From contig CAVSPW010000005.1 of NCBI GenBank assembly GCA_963729935.1, forward strand, positions 930,001 to 994,000: a stretch of DNA of 64,000 nucleotides, given 5' to 3'. The notes under the pieces were generated by a model. It ran no database searches. It was not told the origin of the DNA and saw only the letters and a list, made by a program, of their open reading frames with translations. Shown here piece after piece: positions 16,975 through 25,333 of the stretch. A program made the position numbers and the translations under genes. Position 1 is the stretch's first letter, and every line of letters starts with the position of its first letter. The DNA comes from CAIKMD01 sp963729935. Lineage in GTDB: Bacteria > Pseudomonadota > Alphaproteobacteria > ATCC43930 > CGMCC-115725.

Positions 16975-17898
16975 TCAGGCCGGCCGCGCGATCGGCAGCT
17001 TCGTTCCCGCGAAGGCGCGCTCCTGCAGGACCTCGCGGCGAAACCGCACGAGCTTGGCGGGACGGCCACCCGTTTCTGTCGAAATCTTTCCGGTTTCTTC
17101 GACCAGCCCCTGTTGCCCGATGAGGCGGCGGAAATTCTGCTTGTGGAGGCGTTGACCGGCCAGCGCTTCGACCGCGCGCTGAAGGCGCAGAAGGGTGAAA
17201 CTCTCGGGCATCAATTCGAAGACGACCGGACGGTATTTGATCTTCGCGCGAAGGCGCGCGATTCCGGTCGCCAGAATGCGGCGGTGGTCATGCATCATCG
17301 GTTCGCCAGGCAGAGGATCGGCGACCGGGCGCGGCTGTCCGGCCTCGGGGACAAGCTGCGCTTCGTAAAGCAGTTCGTAACGCTGCAACACCAGTTCCTC
17401 GTTCCATTCCCGCGGCACGCGCGCGAAGGCGGTCGAGACGCGCTGCAGGCGCTCGCGACGCGAGCCGGGATCGGGCACGGATTCGGCCCAGGCCGACAGG
17501 CGCTTGGCGATCGCGCCGATGATGGGGGGCGGGCCTTCGCGCCAATCCTCCCAAGGAAGGTAGCGATACCAATTGCGCCAATCGGGCGCCTGCTCGCCGG
17601 TAGCGCGGGCCTCCTGCGTCAGTCCCAGATAGCTGATGGAGATCACCCTGCCGCCGCCTTGCGTGCGATCCCGGTCGGCGAAAGTATAGAGTTGCTCCAT
17701 ATAGCCCAACGGGTGGTGAGTCTGGCGCTCGACCCAGTCGCGCAGCCCGGTCTGAAGCGAGCGATGGCCGGACTCGAACGGGCCGGAAGGCAGGGCCTTC
17801 CCGTCCTGGATGGTCAGAACACGGGGTTCTTCGCCGGTTACGGCGACGAGGACCGCGGTCAAATCGATCGCGAGGATGTTCTTCTCGGAAACGGTCAA
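16975..17898 (-). CDS. NAD biosynthesis regulator, NrtR/NadQ-type Nudix-HTH protein
   Basis: The protein has an N-terminal Nudix-like sensor domain (DLTAVLVAVTGEEPRVLTI, YMEQLYTFADRDR) and a C-terminal winged-helix domain (ESFTLLRLQRAVEALAGQRLHKQNFRRL..GGRPAKLVRFRRE) as in Nudix-related transcriptional regulators of NAD metabolism. The Nudix box is degenerate: the catalytic glutamates are not present in the LPSGPFESGHRSLQTGLRDW segment, so it senses rather than hydrolyses. The start is uncertain: an ATG at 17967 gives 330 residues, but the TTG at 17898, eight bases after GGAAAG and closer to homologue starts, gives 307 and is used here. Its target is almost certainly the adjacent nadABC operon. 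Confidence 0.82.
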   Translation of the reverse strand: MTVSEKNILAIDLTAVLVAVTGEEPRVLTIQDGKALPSGPFESGHRSLQTGLRDWVERQTHHPLGYMEQLYTFADRDRTQGGGRVISISYLGLTQEARATGEQAPDWRNWYRYLPWEDWREGPPPIIGAIAKRLSAWAESVPDPGSRRERLQRVSTAFARVPREWNEELVLQRYELLYEAQLVPEAGQPRPVADPLPGEPMMHDHRRILATGIARLRAKIKYRPVVFELMPESFTLLRLQRAVEALAGQRLHKQNFRRLIGQQGLVEETGKISTETGGRPAKLVRFRREVLQERAFAGTKLPIARPA

Positions 17899-18040
17899 TG
17901 GGGCGGGCTTTCCATTTCGGGTATTTTGCCACAAGAGCCCCGCGGCAGATATACCGCACCGCCACATGCGAGCGGGCGAGCGGGGCTCCAGGGAGAGACA
18001 AATCCGCCGGGGAAGCAGTTTAATAACTTTACTTTACAAC

Positions 18041-18051
18041 ATGGTAACCAT
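18041..18051. promoter_or_regulatory. 11-bp palindrome between divergent regulator and pentapeptide-repeat genes
   Basis: ATGGT-A-ACCAT is a perfect palindrome in a short AT-rich stretch (18017-18062) that separates the two divergent genes, 20 bases before the pentapeptide-repeat ATG. The position suits an operator. Which regulator would bind is not known. Confidence 0.35.
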
Positions 18052-18070
18052 TGCGCGGCTTTAATGCGGC

Positions 18071-19459
18071 ATGAGCGGACCGCCCGAGAATCGGGATGAC
18101 CAGCAGAGGGAAGAGAGTGCGTTGCGCCAATTATCGCCACAGGAGCTTCGCCAAATCCTCCAGCTGCACGAGCTTTTCATTTCGCGCTTGCCGGGAGGCC
18201 GCCGGGCGGTGCTGGCGCATTATGATCTCTCCGAGGCCGATCTCAGCGACCAAGACCTTTCGGGTGCAGACCTCACCGGCGTAAGGCTGCATCGCGCCAA
18301 TCTGAAGAATACGCGCCTGCGCGGCGCCAAGCTTTCCACGGCGGATCTGCGCGCCGCCAATCTCAACGGCGCCGATCTCACCGGCGCCGATCTGCGCTCG
18401 AGCTGCCTTCGGGCGGCGCAACTCAATCGCGCGAAATTGCCCAACGCCGACATGACCAAGATCGTGCCGTTGAAGCTCTTGGGGCTGGAAGGAAAGCATT
18501 TCGGCGGCGAGGATGCGCCGCGCACCGATCTCTCCTCGATCGAAGCGCGCGAATGCGACATGTCGGGCGCGAAGCTCGGCGGCGCCGCCATGATTCGCGC
18601 CGACCTGACCGACGCCAATCTGACCAACACCGATCTCTGCGGCGCCGATCTGCGCAACGCCAATATCACCGGCGCCGTCTTGGAGCACGCCGATCTTTCG
18701 GGCGCCAACCTCTCCGGCGCCAACCTCCGCGGCGCGATGCTCGCCAAGGCCAAACTGGCCGGCGCCGAACTCAAGGGTGTCGATGTCAGCGGCGCCATCC
18801 TCGATCCCGGCGCGCTCGCCCAGGCGAAAGACAGCGAGGACGTTCAGGGCGCGACGCGCGGCGCGATCTCGCCCGAAGAGATGAAAGAGACTTTGCGGCT
18901 TCACCAACTCTGGCTCGACAGCCGCGGGGCCGAGGGCCAGCGCGCGGTATTGAGCGAGCGCGACCTGTCGGGCTGCGATCTGCGCAAAGCGAAACTCGCG
19001 CTCGCCGTGCTCGCGCGCGCGGTGCTGCGCGGCGCGGATTTGACCGAGGCCTCGCTTGTCATGTGCGATCTTTCGCTGGCCGATTTGCGGGACGCGCGCT
19101 TGGACCGCGCCGATCTGCGCGGCGCCAAGCTTATTCGGGCGCATCTGTCCGGCGCGACCTTGGTGCGCGCCAATCTGATGCCGCTGGAGAATGTCGGCGA
19201 CCGCAAATATGATTTCCCGGCCAATCTCGAAGGCGCCAAGCTCGGCCGAGCCGATCTGAGGGAAGCGCAGATGAAGCAGGCAAAGCTCGGCAACGTCGAT
19301 CTGTCGGGTGCCAATCTCGATGACGCCGATTTTCGCGACGCCGATCTGTGCAACGCGAATTTCAAGGACGCAGCAGCCGGCAAGGCGCAGTTCGAGGGCG
19401 CGAGCCTGCGCGATGTGCGCAATTTCCGCGGCCGCTCGGGCGCTAAAGCCTCAATGTAG
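18071..19459 (+). CDS. Pentapeptide-repeat protein with duplicated LHxL(F/W) module
   Basis: The 462-residue protein is almost entirely A(D/N)LxX pentapeptide repeats, which fold as a right-handed quadrilateral beta helix. It is built of two similar halves: each begins with a short helical cap, SPQELRQILQLHELFISR (about residues 23-40) and SPEEMKETLRLHQLWLDS (about 259-276), followed by (G)xRAVL and then repeats such as DLSGADLTGVRLHRANL. The N-terminus is charged, with no signal peptide, so it is cytoplasmic. Functions in this fold range from gyrase protection to scaffolding; none can be assigned. The 3' end overlaps the convergent HtrA-like gene by nine bases. Confidence 0.88.
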   Translation: MSGPPENRDDQQREESALRQLSPQELRQILQLHELFISRLPGGRRAVLAHYDLSEADLSDQDLSGADLTGVRLHRANLKNTRLRGAKLSTADLRAANLNGADLTGADLRSSCLRAAQLNRAKLPNADMTKIVPLKLLGLEGKHFGGEDAPRTDLSSIEARECDMSGAKLGGAAMIRADLTDANLTNTDLCGADLRNANITGAVLEHADLSGANLSGANLRGAMLAKAKLAGAELKGVDVSGAILDPGALAQAKDSEDVQGATRGAISPEEMKETLRLHQLWLDSRGAEGQRAVLSERDLSGCDLRKAKLALAVLARAVLRGADLTEASLVMCDLSLADLRDARLDRADLRGAKLIRAHLSGATLVRANLMPLENVGDRKYDFPANLEGAKLGRADLREAQMKQAKLGNVDLSGANLDDADFRDADLCNANFKDAAAGKAQFEGASLRDVRNFRGRSGAKASM

Positions 19460-20428
19460 GCTCGGCGATTTGAGAAAACGGGCGCGGTCGGCCGAATGGA
19501 CGCTGAGATCGAGCGTCTTGCCGTCGCGATAGACCAGGAGAGGCACGTCGACTCCGGCGCGTCCCTGTTTCCAAATCGTGCGATAGAGCGCGGCGAGATC
19601 GCCGATTTCCGTGCTGCCGACCGCAAGGATGATATCGCCGGTCTTGATGTTCGCGCGCCGCGCCGGCCCGGAATTGGCAAGTCCCGCAACCACCACCTTG
19701 TTGTCGATTTCGGTCGCATAAAGGCCGAGCCAGGGACGCGGCGGATGGTTCGGCCGCCCGAGCGTGAGCAGATCTTCGTATATCGGCTTCAGCAGATCGA
19801 TCGGAACGTGCATGTTGAGGTGCTCGGCCGCGCCGTTCTCGCGCGCCTGCTGCAAATGCAGCGAGCCGATGCCCAAGAGATTGCCGGTGCCGCCGATCAA
19901 CGCGGCGCCGCCCCAATTCGGATGCGCGGGCGCGGTGAAGATCGCGTCGTCGATGAGGTATTCCCAATAGCCGGAGAACTCCTGCTTGGCGGCGATGCGC
20001 GCGGAGATCGCATGCTCTCGACCACCGCCACCGGCCACAATCACCCGGTCGCCGGCGCGTGCCGTCGCCGAATGCCCGAGCGCCATGGCCGGCAATTGCA
20101 GCTTGCCGAGCGCCTGCACGAGGCCAAAGCCGGTTTCCTGATCGTAGGCGAGCGCATGGCCGGCGATGGCGCGGCCGTCAATCGTATTGAGCCAGATGGT
20201 TTCGGCCTCGGTGATGAGGTAGCCGATGGTCAGCACCACCCCATCTTCGCGGATGATGACGCCATTGCCGGCGCGCTCGGTGCCCAGCGTCTGCGCGGTA
20301 AACCCGTCGGCAGGAACGGTCGCACGGATGATCACCGTCGAGGATAACGCGCGATCGAGGTCGAAATCCCAATCTTCGGGTTTGGGCTGCGCGTTAGCGG
20401 GAATGTCCCATTCGCTCGGCGATGGCAT
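19451..20428 (-). CDS. HtrA-like S1C/PDZ protein with all catalytic triad residues substituted
   Basis: The 325-residue protein aligns with HtrA/DegP: a trypsin-like domain (about residues 28-200) and a C-terminal PDZ domain (about 222-315, RPWLGLYATEIDN, SGPARRANIKTGDIILAVG). At the three catalytic positions it differs. The TNAHV-type His site reads LTIGYLI (Tyr70), the D-x-x-S/T-D-Asp site reads DQETGFGLV (Gly100), and GNSGG reads PNWGGAA (Trp172 for Ser). It is therefore predicted to be proteolytically inactive. There is no signal peptide, unlike periplasmic HtrA. The start at 20428 follows GGAG by about six bases; longer in-frame starts exist at 20440 and 20482. Confidence 0.82.
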   Translation of the reverse strand: MPSPSEWDIPANAQPKPEDWDFDLDRALSSTVIIRATVPADGFTAQTLGTERAGNGVIIREDGVVLTIGYLITEAETIWLNTIDGRAIAGHALAYDQETGFGLVQALGKLQLPAMALGHSATARAGDRVIVAGGGGREHAISARIAAKQEFSGYWEYLIDDAIFTAPAHPNWGGAALIGGTGNLLGIGSLHLQQARENGAAEHLNMHVPIDLLKPIYEDLLTLGRPNHPPRPWLGLYATEIDNKVVVAGLANSGPARRANIKTGDIILAVGSTEIGDLAALYRTIWKQGRAGVDVPLLVYRDGKTLDLSVHSADRARFLKSPSLH

Positions 20429-20491
20429 GGCAGACTCCATTATCGACGAATTCGGATTATACACCAGGGCGCCCCCGCACAAGAGGCTCGC

Positions 20492-20914
20492 CTAATCCTG
20501 TGGCGGGCGCGGCCGCCGCAGAAGTTTCACACGCGCACGGCGCGCCTTGGTCTCGAGCCGTGCCTCGCGCTGGCCTCGGCTCGGCTTGGTGGCGCGGCGC
20601 GCCTTCGGCCGCATCGCGGCACGGCGAATGAGATCGATGAGGCGCTCCCGTGCATCAGCCCGGTTGCGCTCCCGCGTCCGGAAACGCTCGGCGGTGATGA
20701 TGATCACGCCCTCGCGGCTCACCCGCCTTCCCCCGAGCCGCTTGAGGCGAAGGCGCGTTCCCGAATCGAGCGCCGGCGAGGCATCGATGTCGAATCGCAA
20801 TTGAACCGCCGTCGCCACTTTGTTCACGTTCTGGCCGCCGGGCCCGGAAGCGCGAATGAAGCGTTCCTCGATTTCACGTTCGTCGAGCGAGATGGCCGGC
20901 GTGACACGGATCAT
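20492..20914 (-). CDS. arfB: Alternative ribosome-rescue factor ArfB (peptidyl-tRNA hydrolase)
   Basis: ArfB (YaeJ) rescues ribosomes stalled on non-stop mRNA by hydrolysing the peptidyl-tRNA. The 140-residue protein has the release-factor catalytic motif GGQ at residues 26-28 in RASGPGGQNVNKVATAV, and a C-terminal tail rich in Arg and Lys (RPKARRATKPSRGQREARLETKARRAR) that enters the mRNA channel. Length and layout match ArfB rather than full-length release factors. Confidence 0.94.
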   Translation of the reverse strand: MIRVTPAISLDEREIEERFIRASGPGGQNVNKVATAVQLRFDIDASPALDSGTRLRLKRLGGRRVSREGVIIITAERFRTRERNRADARERLIDLIRRAAMRPKARRATKPSRGQREARLETKARRARVKLLRRPRPPQD

Positions 20915-21028
20915 CCGGCCATCATGCCACGAAAGCTGCGCCCCCGTCGCTCGCCGCGCGACGCTTGCTAAGCCGGCACGGCGCCGCCATCATTTGCGCG
21001 ACAAAACGATCTTTCGGGGAGAGAGGCG

Positions 21029-22228
21029 ATGAAGCGTTTGTGGCAGGCCAGCGTGGCCTTGGCCGTTCTGGCCGCGGCACCGGCATGGGCGCAGACCAAT
21101 ACGATCACCTTGGGCAGTGCGGTCCAGCTTACCGGCAAGGATGCCAACACCGGACGCTACTACCGCGATGCCTATGAACTCACGATCGACAAGATCAACG
21201 AGAAGGGCGGCATCACGGTCGGCGGCAAGAAATACACGCTCAAGGCCGATATCCTCGACAACCAGTCCGACACCAACCTCGACGTCCAGCTCTATACCCA
21301 ACTCATCACGCGCGACAAGGTCGACTTCCTGCTCGGCTCCTATTCGAGCGGCGTGGTGTTGGTCGACACCTCGGTTGCCGAGAAATACGAGATGCCGATG
21401 GTCGAGGGGGGCGGCGCGGCAAGTCAGATCTTCTCGCGCGGCTATAAATACATATTCGGCACCTTGCCGCCGGCCGAGGATTATTTCGGCAGCACGATCA
21501 CGATGATGGGCCACCTGACGCCCAAGCCCAAGACGGTCGCCCTCATCACCGCCGACGACGCCTTCGACGTATCGGTCGCGCAAGGGACGCGCCTCTTGCT
21601 CAAGAAGGCGGGATTCGAGACCGTGCTCGATCAGCAATACGCGCAGAAGAGCGCGGATTTCTCCTCGCTCCTGGCTCTCGTGAAGTCGAAATCACCCGAT
21701 GTCATCCTGTGGGGCGGATTGCTGGCCGAAGTGCTCGACAGCATCCGCCAGGCAAAGAGCCTCGACGTCAGCCCCAAGGGATTGACCGCCTATACCGTCG
21801 GCGTGCCGACCGCCGATTTCCGCAAGGCGCTCGGCAAGGACGCCGAAGATGCGTTCGGCATGACGCCCTGGGTCCCGACCGCCGCGCTCAAGGATGAGTG
21901 GTTCGGCGACGCCGAGCAATTCGCCAAGGCCTACACCGCCAAATACCACTACGATCCCGACTATCACGCCGCCTCGGCCGCGGCCGATGTCGAGGTCTTC
22001 GCCAAGGCGATCGCCAAGGCCGGCTCTCTCGACAAGAAGGCGGTACGCGACGCGATCGCCAAAAGCGATTTCCAGAGCGTCTACGCCCACGTGAAATTTG
22101 CCGAAAACGGCCAGATCGACGTGCCGCAAATCGTCATTGAGATCCAGAGCGGCGAGGTCGTGCCGATCTTCACCGACCACATGCTCGCCAAGCCGCGCTA
22201 CCCCGTGCCGGGCTGGAGCAAGCGCTGA
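21029..22228 (+). CDS. ABC transporter substrate-binding protein (branched-chain amino acid/amide type)
   Basis: The 399-residue protein is a periplasmic solute-binding protein of the LivK type (peripla_BP_6). A signal peptide covers about residues 1-21 (AVLAAAPAWA), followed by NTITLGSAVQLTGKDANTGRYYRDAYELTIDKIN, with later family stretches FLLGSYSSGVVLVD and KSPDVILWGGL. The ATG at 21029 follows a GGGGAGAG ribosome site. No permease or ATPase genes are adjacent, so it is an orphan binding protein; the ligand cannot be inferred and may be an amide or aromatic acid. Confidence 0.88.
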   Translation: MKRLWQASVALAVLAAAPAWAQTNTITLGSAVQLTGKDANTGRYYRDAYELTIDKINEKGGITVGGKKYTLKADILDNQSDTNLDVQLYTQLITRDKVDFLLGSYSSGVVLVDTSVAEKYEMPMVEGGGAASQIFSRGYKYIFGTLPPAEDYFGSTITMMGHLTPKPKTVALITADDAFDVSVAQGTRLLLKKAGFETVLDQQYAQKSADFSSLLALVKSKSPDVILWGGLLAEVLDSIRQAKSLDVSPKGLTAYTVGVPTADFRKALGKDAEDAFGMTPWVPTAALKDEWFGDAEQFAKAYTAKYHYDPDYHAASAAADVEVFAKAIAKAGSLDKKAVRDAIAKSDFQSVYAHVKFAENGQIDVPQIVIEIQSGEVVPIFTDHMLAKPRYPVPGWSKR

Positions 22229-22309
22229 CACGGGGGGCGTGGAATCGGCCTTGTCCGCAGTGAGGCTGGCGGCGTCGCGGCACGCCCCGCCGCTCGCGCG
22301 GTGCGGCCC

Positions 22310-22834
22310 TTACCAGCCCTCGAGCCGGAAGGGCGCGATTTCGGCGTGCTGTTCCGATAATTCGCGATATTGGCCGCGGAAATAGAGAAGCGGCCGCGGC
22401 GCGGCGTCTGCGCCCGGGTTGATCTTCGTGACCTTGCCGAGCAGCAGAACATGGTCGCCGCCATCGTAGCGGGCATGAACCTCGCATTCGAAGGCGACGA
22501 GATGCGGCTCGATCACGAGGCAGCCGCCGTGCCCGGCGCGATGCCGAACCTGGCTGAAGCGTTCGCCGGCGGTGCTGGCGAAGGCCGAGGAGACTTGGCG
22601 CTGGTCGTCGCGCAACAGGCTCACCGCGAAATGCGTGGCGGCGTTGAAAGTGTCCAGGCTGCGGCTGGTGCGCGCCAACGAGACCAGGATCAGCGGCGGC
22701 TCGAGCGAGACCGAGGTGAAGGAATTGACCGTGACGCCCGCCGGCTGCCCATCGGCATCGACCGTGGTCACGATCGCGATCCCGGTCGGAAACAGGCCCA
22801 ACGCGTCGCGGAATTCTCGTGCCGTAAAACTCAT
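22310..22834 (-). CDS. Flavin reductase family protein
   Basis: The 174-residue protein has the FMN-binding split-barrel flavin reductase fold. Characteristic parts are FREALGLFPTGIAIVTT-like residues 8-23, GVTVNSFTSVSLEPPLILVSL (about 32-52) and the cofactor-loop region around SLLRDDQRQVSSAFA. Such proteins supply reduced FMN or FAD to two-component monooxygenases. No monooxygenase partner is immediately beside it. The gene is convergent with the binding-protein gene. Confidence 0.88.
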   Translation of the reverse strand: MSFTAREFRDALGLFPTGIAIVTTVDADGQPAGVTVNSFTSVSLEPPLILVSLARTSRSLDTFNAATHFAVSLLRDDQRQVSSAFASTAGERFSQVRHRAGHGGCLVIEPHLVAFECEVHARYDGGDHVLLLGKVTKINPGADAAPRPLLYFRGQYRELSEQHAEIAPFRLEGW

Positions 22835-22932
22835 GGCTTAGCGGCGAAAGCGGCGCCGCGATGGTGGCCGCGGTATCGGATGCCGCGGCCAGTCATCGAT
22901 GTTCGTCGACAATGATTCTGAAACCTCGAATA

Positions 22933-23199
22933 TCAGAGCGAACCTTTCAATTTCGCGCCAGCCTTGAAACGCACACCCTTGCTCGCCCTGATCTTGATCG
23001 GCTCGCCGGTACGGGGATTGCGCCCCATGCGCGCCGCCCGCTTGCTGACATGGAAAGAGCCAAAACCGGGAATGCTGAACTTTTGAGCTTTTTTGAGCTC
23101 TTTGGCAATCACGCCGGTAACCGCATCGACGGCCTTGCCCGCAGCCGACGTCTTGAGCCCCGTCTTCTTGAGCGCCTCAACGAGTGCCTGCTTGCTCAT
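22933..23199 (-). CDS. hup: HU family DNA-binding protein
   Basis: The 88-residue histone-like protein shows the HU signature: N-terminal MSKQALVEALKKTGLKTSAA dimerisation helices, FSIPGFGSFHVSKRAARMGRNPRTGEPI containing the DNA-bending arm with the conserved RNP tip, and a Lys-rich C-terminus. HU shapes the nucleoid and assists repair and recombination. A strong AAGGAGG ribosome site lies seven bases before the ATG, consistent with high expression. IHF subunits are similar, but the arm and tail fit HU better. Confidence 0.93.
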   Translation of the reverse strand: MSKQALVEALKKTGLKTSAAGKAVDAVTGVIAKELKKAQKFSIPGFGSFHVSKRAARMGRNPRTGEPIKIRASKGVRFKAGAKLKGSL

Positions 23200-23457
23200 C
23201 GTGGTCCTCCTTTCTTTCCTTTGTTTTGCACGGCCATTCCTTTGCGGAAGCCGCTTCTCCCTGATGGTTTTTCACGCGTCGGACACGGATGCTCGGCGCG
23301 CGTGGAGATCACACTCTCACTGCTTCGCCCGGTAATCAACATTTTCCTCAGACGGCAAAGGCGAATCCGAAATCCGCGGTGATCGCGCTTGACAGGCTGG
23401 CGCGGACCCGCCGCATCGAAAACGGGCAAAGGCGGCGCAGGGAGCGCGCGCGCCCGC

Positions 23458-24297
23458 CTATCGGCCAAAGAAGGCAAGCGTGCGGATCTCGATGCTTTCG
23501 CGCGGGCGCGCATTCGGCGGCGTGGTGGGATCGTCGAAGGCGGTATGAGCGGTCCAGCGCGCGCGTCCGTCCTTGAGCGAATCGAAGACCTTGAAGATCA
23601 GCGCCTCCTCGCGCCGCATCCGGGGAAACCAGTACCATCGGTGTTCGGGATTGTAGGTCACCGCATAAGTCTGGCCGACGCGGTTCGGATAGCGCCGCTC
23701 GGAGATGACGAAATCCTTGGGCGACATGCTGCGCGCATCGCAAAGCGCGAGCGGGAAGCTTTCGACCGGATGCCGGATCGGCCGCCAAACCTGGACGATC
23801 GCGAAACGGCGTTGCAGGAGCGCCTCGGCCTCGTCGGGCAGAAGATCGCGCACGCGTTGCGGCCCGGACCATTCGGTATAGTCGTTATGGACGCGGCGCA
23901 CGACCTCGCGGATCTTGCGCGCCTCGCGCAACTCATCGTCGGCGGTGCGCAAGGTGTGATCGAAGACGACGACGCGGGACGCGCCGGTCTCGGCCTTCAC
24001 GAGCGCTTCCATCTCGGCGTAATAGATTCGGCGCACTTCGTCCTCATCGAAGAAATCGCGCATCGCCGTATCGTGGGGGAGAAAACGAAACCCGTTGTGC
24101 TCGAGCGCGAAACGATCGGCGACCGGACGCCCGTTACGGATCGTGACAACGCGCGGGTCCGGCGTCCCGCCCGTCCGAATCTCGGTCGAGCCCGGTCCGC
24201 CGGTATAAGTAAAAGGCTGCTCGCCCGTGTCGCGCAGATAATTGACGGACGCCTCGATCGTGTCGGGCGCGAGATCCTGCTCAGTGACCTGAACCAT
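23458..24297 (-). CDS. CmcJ/NvfI family Fe(II)/2-oxoglutarate-type oxidoreductase
   Basis: The 279-residue protein belongs to the CmcJ/NvfI (GA4 desaturase-like) family, named for the cephamycin 7-alpha-methoxylase partner and fungal endoperoxide-forming enzymes. The likely iron ligands are HND at 137-139 (RRVHNDYTEW) and H251 in TAHTAFDDPT; other family stretches are VWRPI..HPVESFPLALCDARS and YNPEHRWYWFPRM. It is predicted to hydroxylate or otherwise oxidise a small molecule. Such genes are also found outside biosynthetic clusters, and no other biosynthetic genes are near. Confidence 0.8.
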   Translation of the reverse strand: MVQVTEQDLAPDTIEASVNYLRDTGEQPFTYTGGPGSTEIRTGGTPDPRVVTIRNGRPVADRFALEHNGFRFLPHDTAMRDFFDEDEVRRIYYAEMEALVKAETGASRVVVFDHTLRTADDELREARKIREVVRRVHNDYTEWSGPQRVRDLLPDEAEALLQRRFAIVQVWRPIRHPVESFPLALCDARSMSPKDFVISERRYPNRVGQTYAVTYNPEHRWYWFPRMRREEALIFKVFDSLKDGRARWTAHTAFDDPTTPPNARPRESIEIRTLAFFGR

Positions 24298-24375
24298 GAT
24301 GAGACTCCTCGCCAGGCGGGCCCCATTATGTAGGGCGCCGGCGCTCTTGTCAGCCAGGGCTTCGCGGGCAGGGCG

Positions 24376-25083
24376 CTAGGAGCGCGGCGCCAGCGCGATA
24401 TCGGCCGAGACCGAGACCGAGACCGGCGCCTCCCCGGGCTCCGCGATCGGCGGGCGTTGCATCCCCGCGACGGCGGCCGTGGCGCGCAGCGGCGAGGGCG
24501 GCACGGCCACATTGCCGATCCGCACGTCGCGAAAACCGTCGACCCTGGCGCCCAGCCCCGCCGCGATGTGCTCGGCACGTTGCCTCAGCCGCCGCAAGGC
24601 CGAGTCGGTGAGTTCATCGGTTACCGCCTCGCGCGCCTCGCGCGAGAGCTCGGGCGTCATGGCTTTAACGATCAGCCCGTCCCGCTGCAGCGCACCAACA
24701 AGCGCAAGCAACGATGGGAAATCTTTCGCCAGGAGCGAAATCGATTGGCTGCCGCGCCAGCGCGGCGGCGCCTTGTCGCCGCGCTCATCGTAAACGCCGT
24801 AGCCTTCGGTCTCGACCGCGATGTCCGGCACGGATTTGATACGCGCGACCGCCGCGTTCATGCGGCGATTGATCTCGGTCTGCACTTTCGCCGCGTCGGT
24901 ATCGACGAATTCGGCGGCGAGTTGGACGCGCAGGCGATCGCGCGGCACGTTCCGTTCCGCGGTTTCGCTCAGATGCAGCATCGTCGTGTTGCCGGCAGCG
25001 TTCGAGCTTTGCGCGGCGGCGGGCAGGGCTTGCGCGGCAATGAACAGAACCCCGGCGGCAAATCGTTTCACAGGCGTCATCAT
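24376..25083 (-). CDS. SIMPL (DUF541) domain exported protein
   Basis: The 235-residue protein has a signal peptide (RFAAGVLFIAAQALPAAAQ, about residues 6-24) and a SIMPL domain, seen as LHLSETAERNVPRDRLRVQLAAEFVD near the N-terminus, RWRGSQSISLLAKDFPSLLALVGALQ in the middle, and ALRRLRQRAEHIAAGLGARVDGFRDVRIG toward the end. Family members are periplasmic and oligomeric; several are linked to stress or oxidative phenotypes, but no reaction is known. It is divergent from oxlT across a 250-base gap. Confidence 0.87.
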   Translation of the reverse strand: MMTPVKRFAAGVLFIAAQALPAAAQSSNAAGNTTMLHLSETAERNVPRDRLRVQLAAEFVDTDAAKVQTEINRRMNAAVARIKSVPDIAVETEGYGVYDERGDKAPPRWRGSQSISLLAKDFPSLLALVGALQRDGLIVKAMTPELSREAREAVTDELTDSALRRLRQRAEHIAAGLGARVDGFRDVRIGNVAVPPSPLRATAAVAGMQRPPIAEPGEAPVSVSVSADIALAPRS

Positions 25084-25245
25084 GCCCTCGCTGTTGTGAC
25101 GTCGGTCCGACCGTCATTCGAAACGTCTCGGCCGCACAAGGGATTACAGGGCCGCGGATTGTGGAGCCGGGCAGCGATCCGCGCGGATGCCGCGCCGCAA
25201 CGCGCGCGGAGGTTGCACAGCAACATCGCATTTAGTTGTCTTATT

Positions 25246-25263
25246 CATACGATTTGATGTATG
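25246..25263. promoter_or_regulatory. Inverted repeat upstream of oxlT
   Basis: CATAC-8 nt-GTATG lies in an AT-rich stretch about 70 bases before the oxlT start. A second palindrome, GGCACG-A-CGTGCC, is at 25281-25293. The first lies where a promoter would be expected and could bind a dimeric regulator; it does not match the TGGTATACCA site in front of the GntR gene, though both carry a GTAT/ATAC core. Confidence 0.35.
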
Positions 25264-25333
25264 TCTCAAAAAAACGGGCAGGCACGACGTGCCCTATCGG
25301 ATTAAGTGCACAAAATCCAAAAGGGAAACAACG

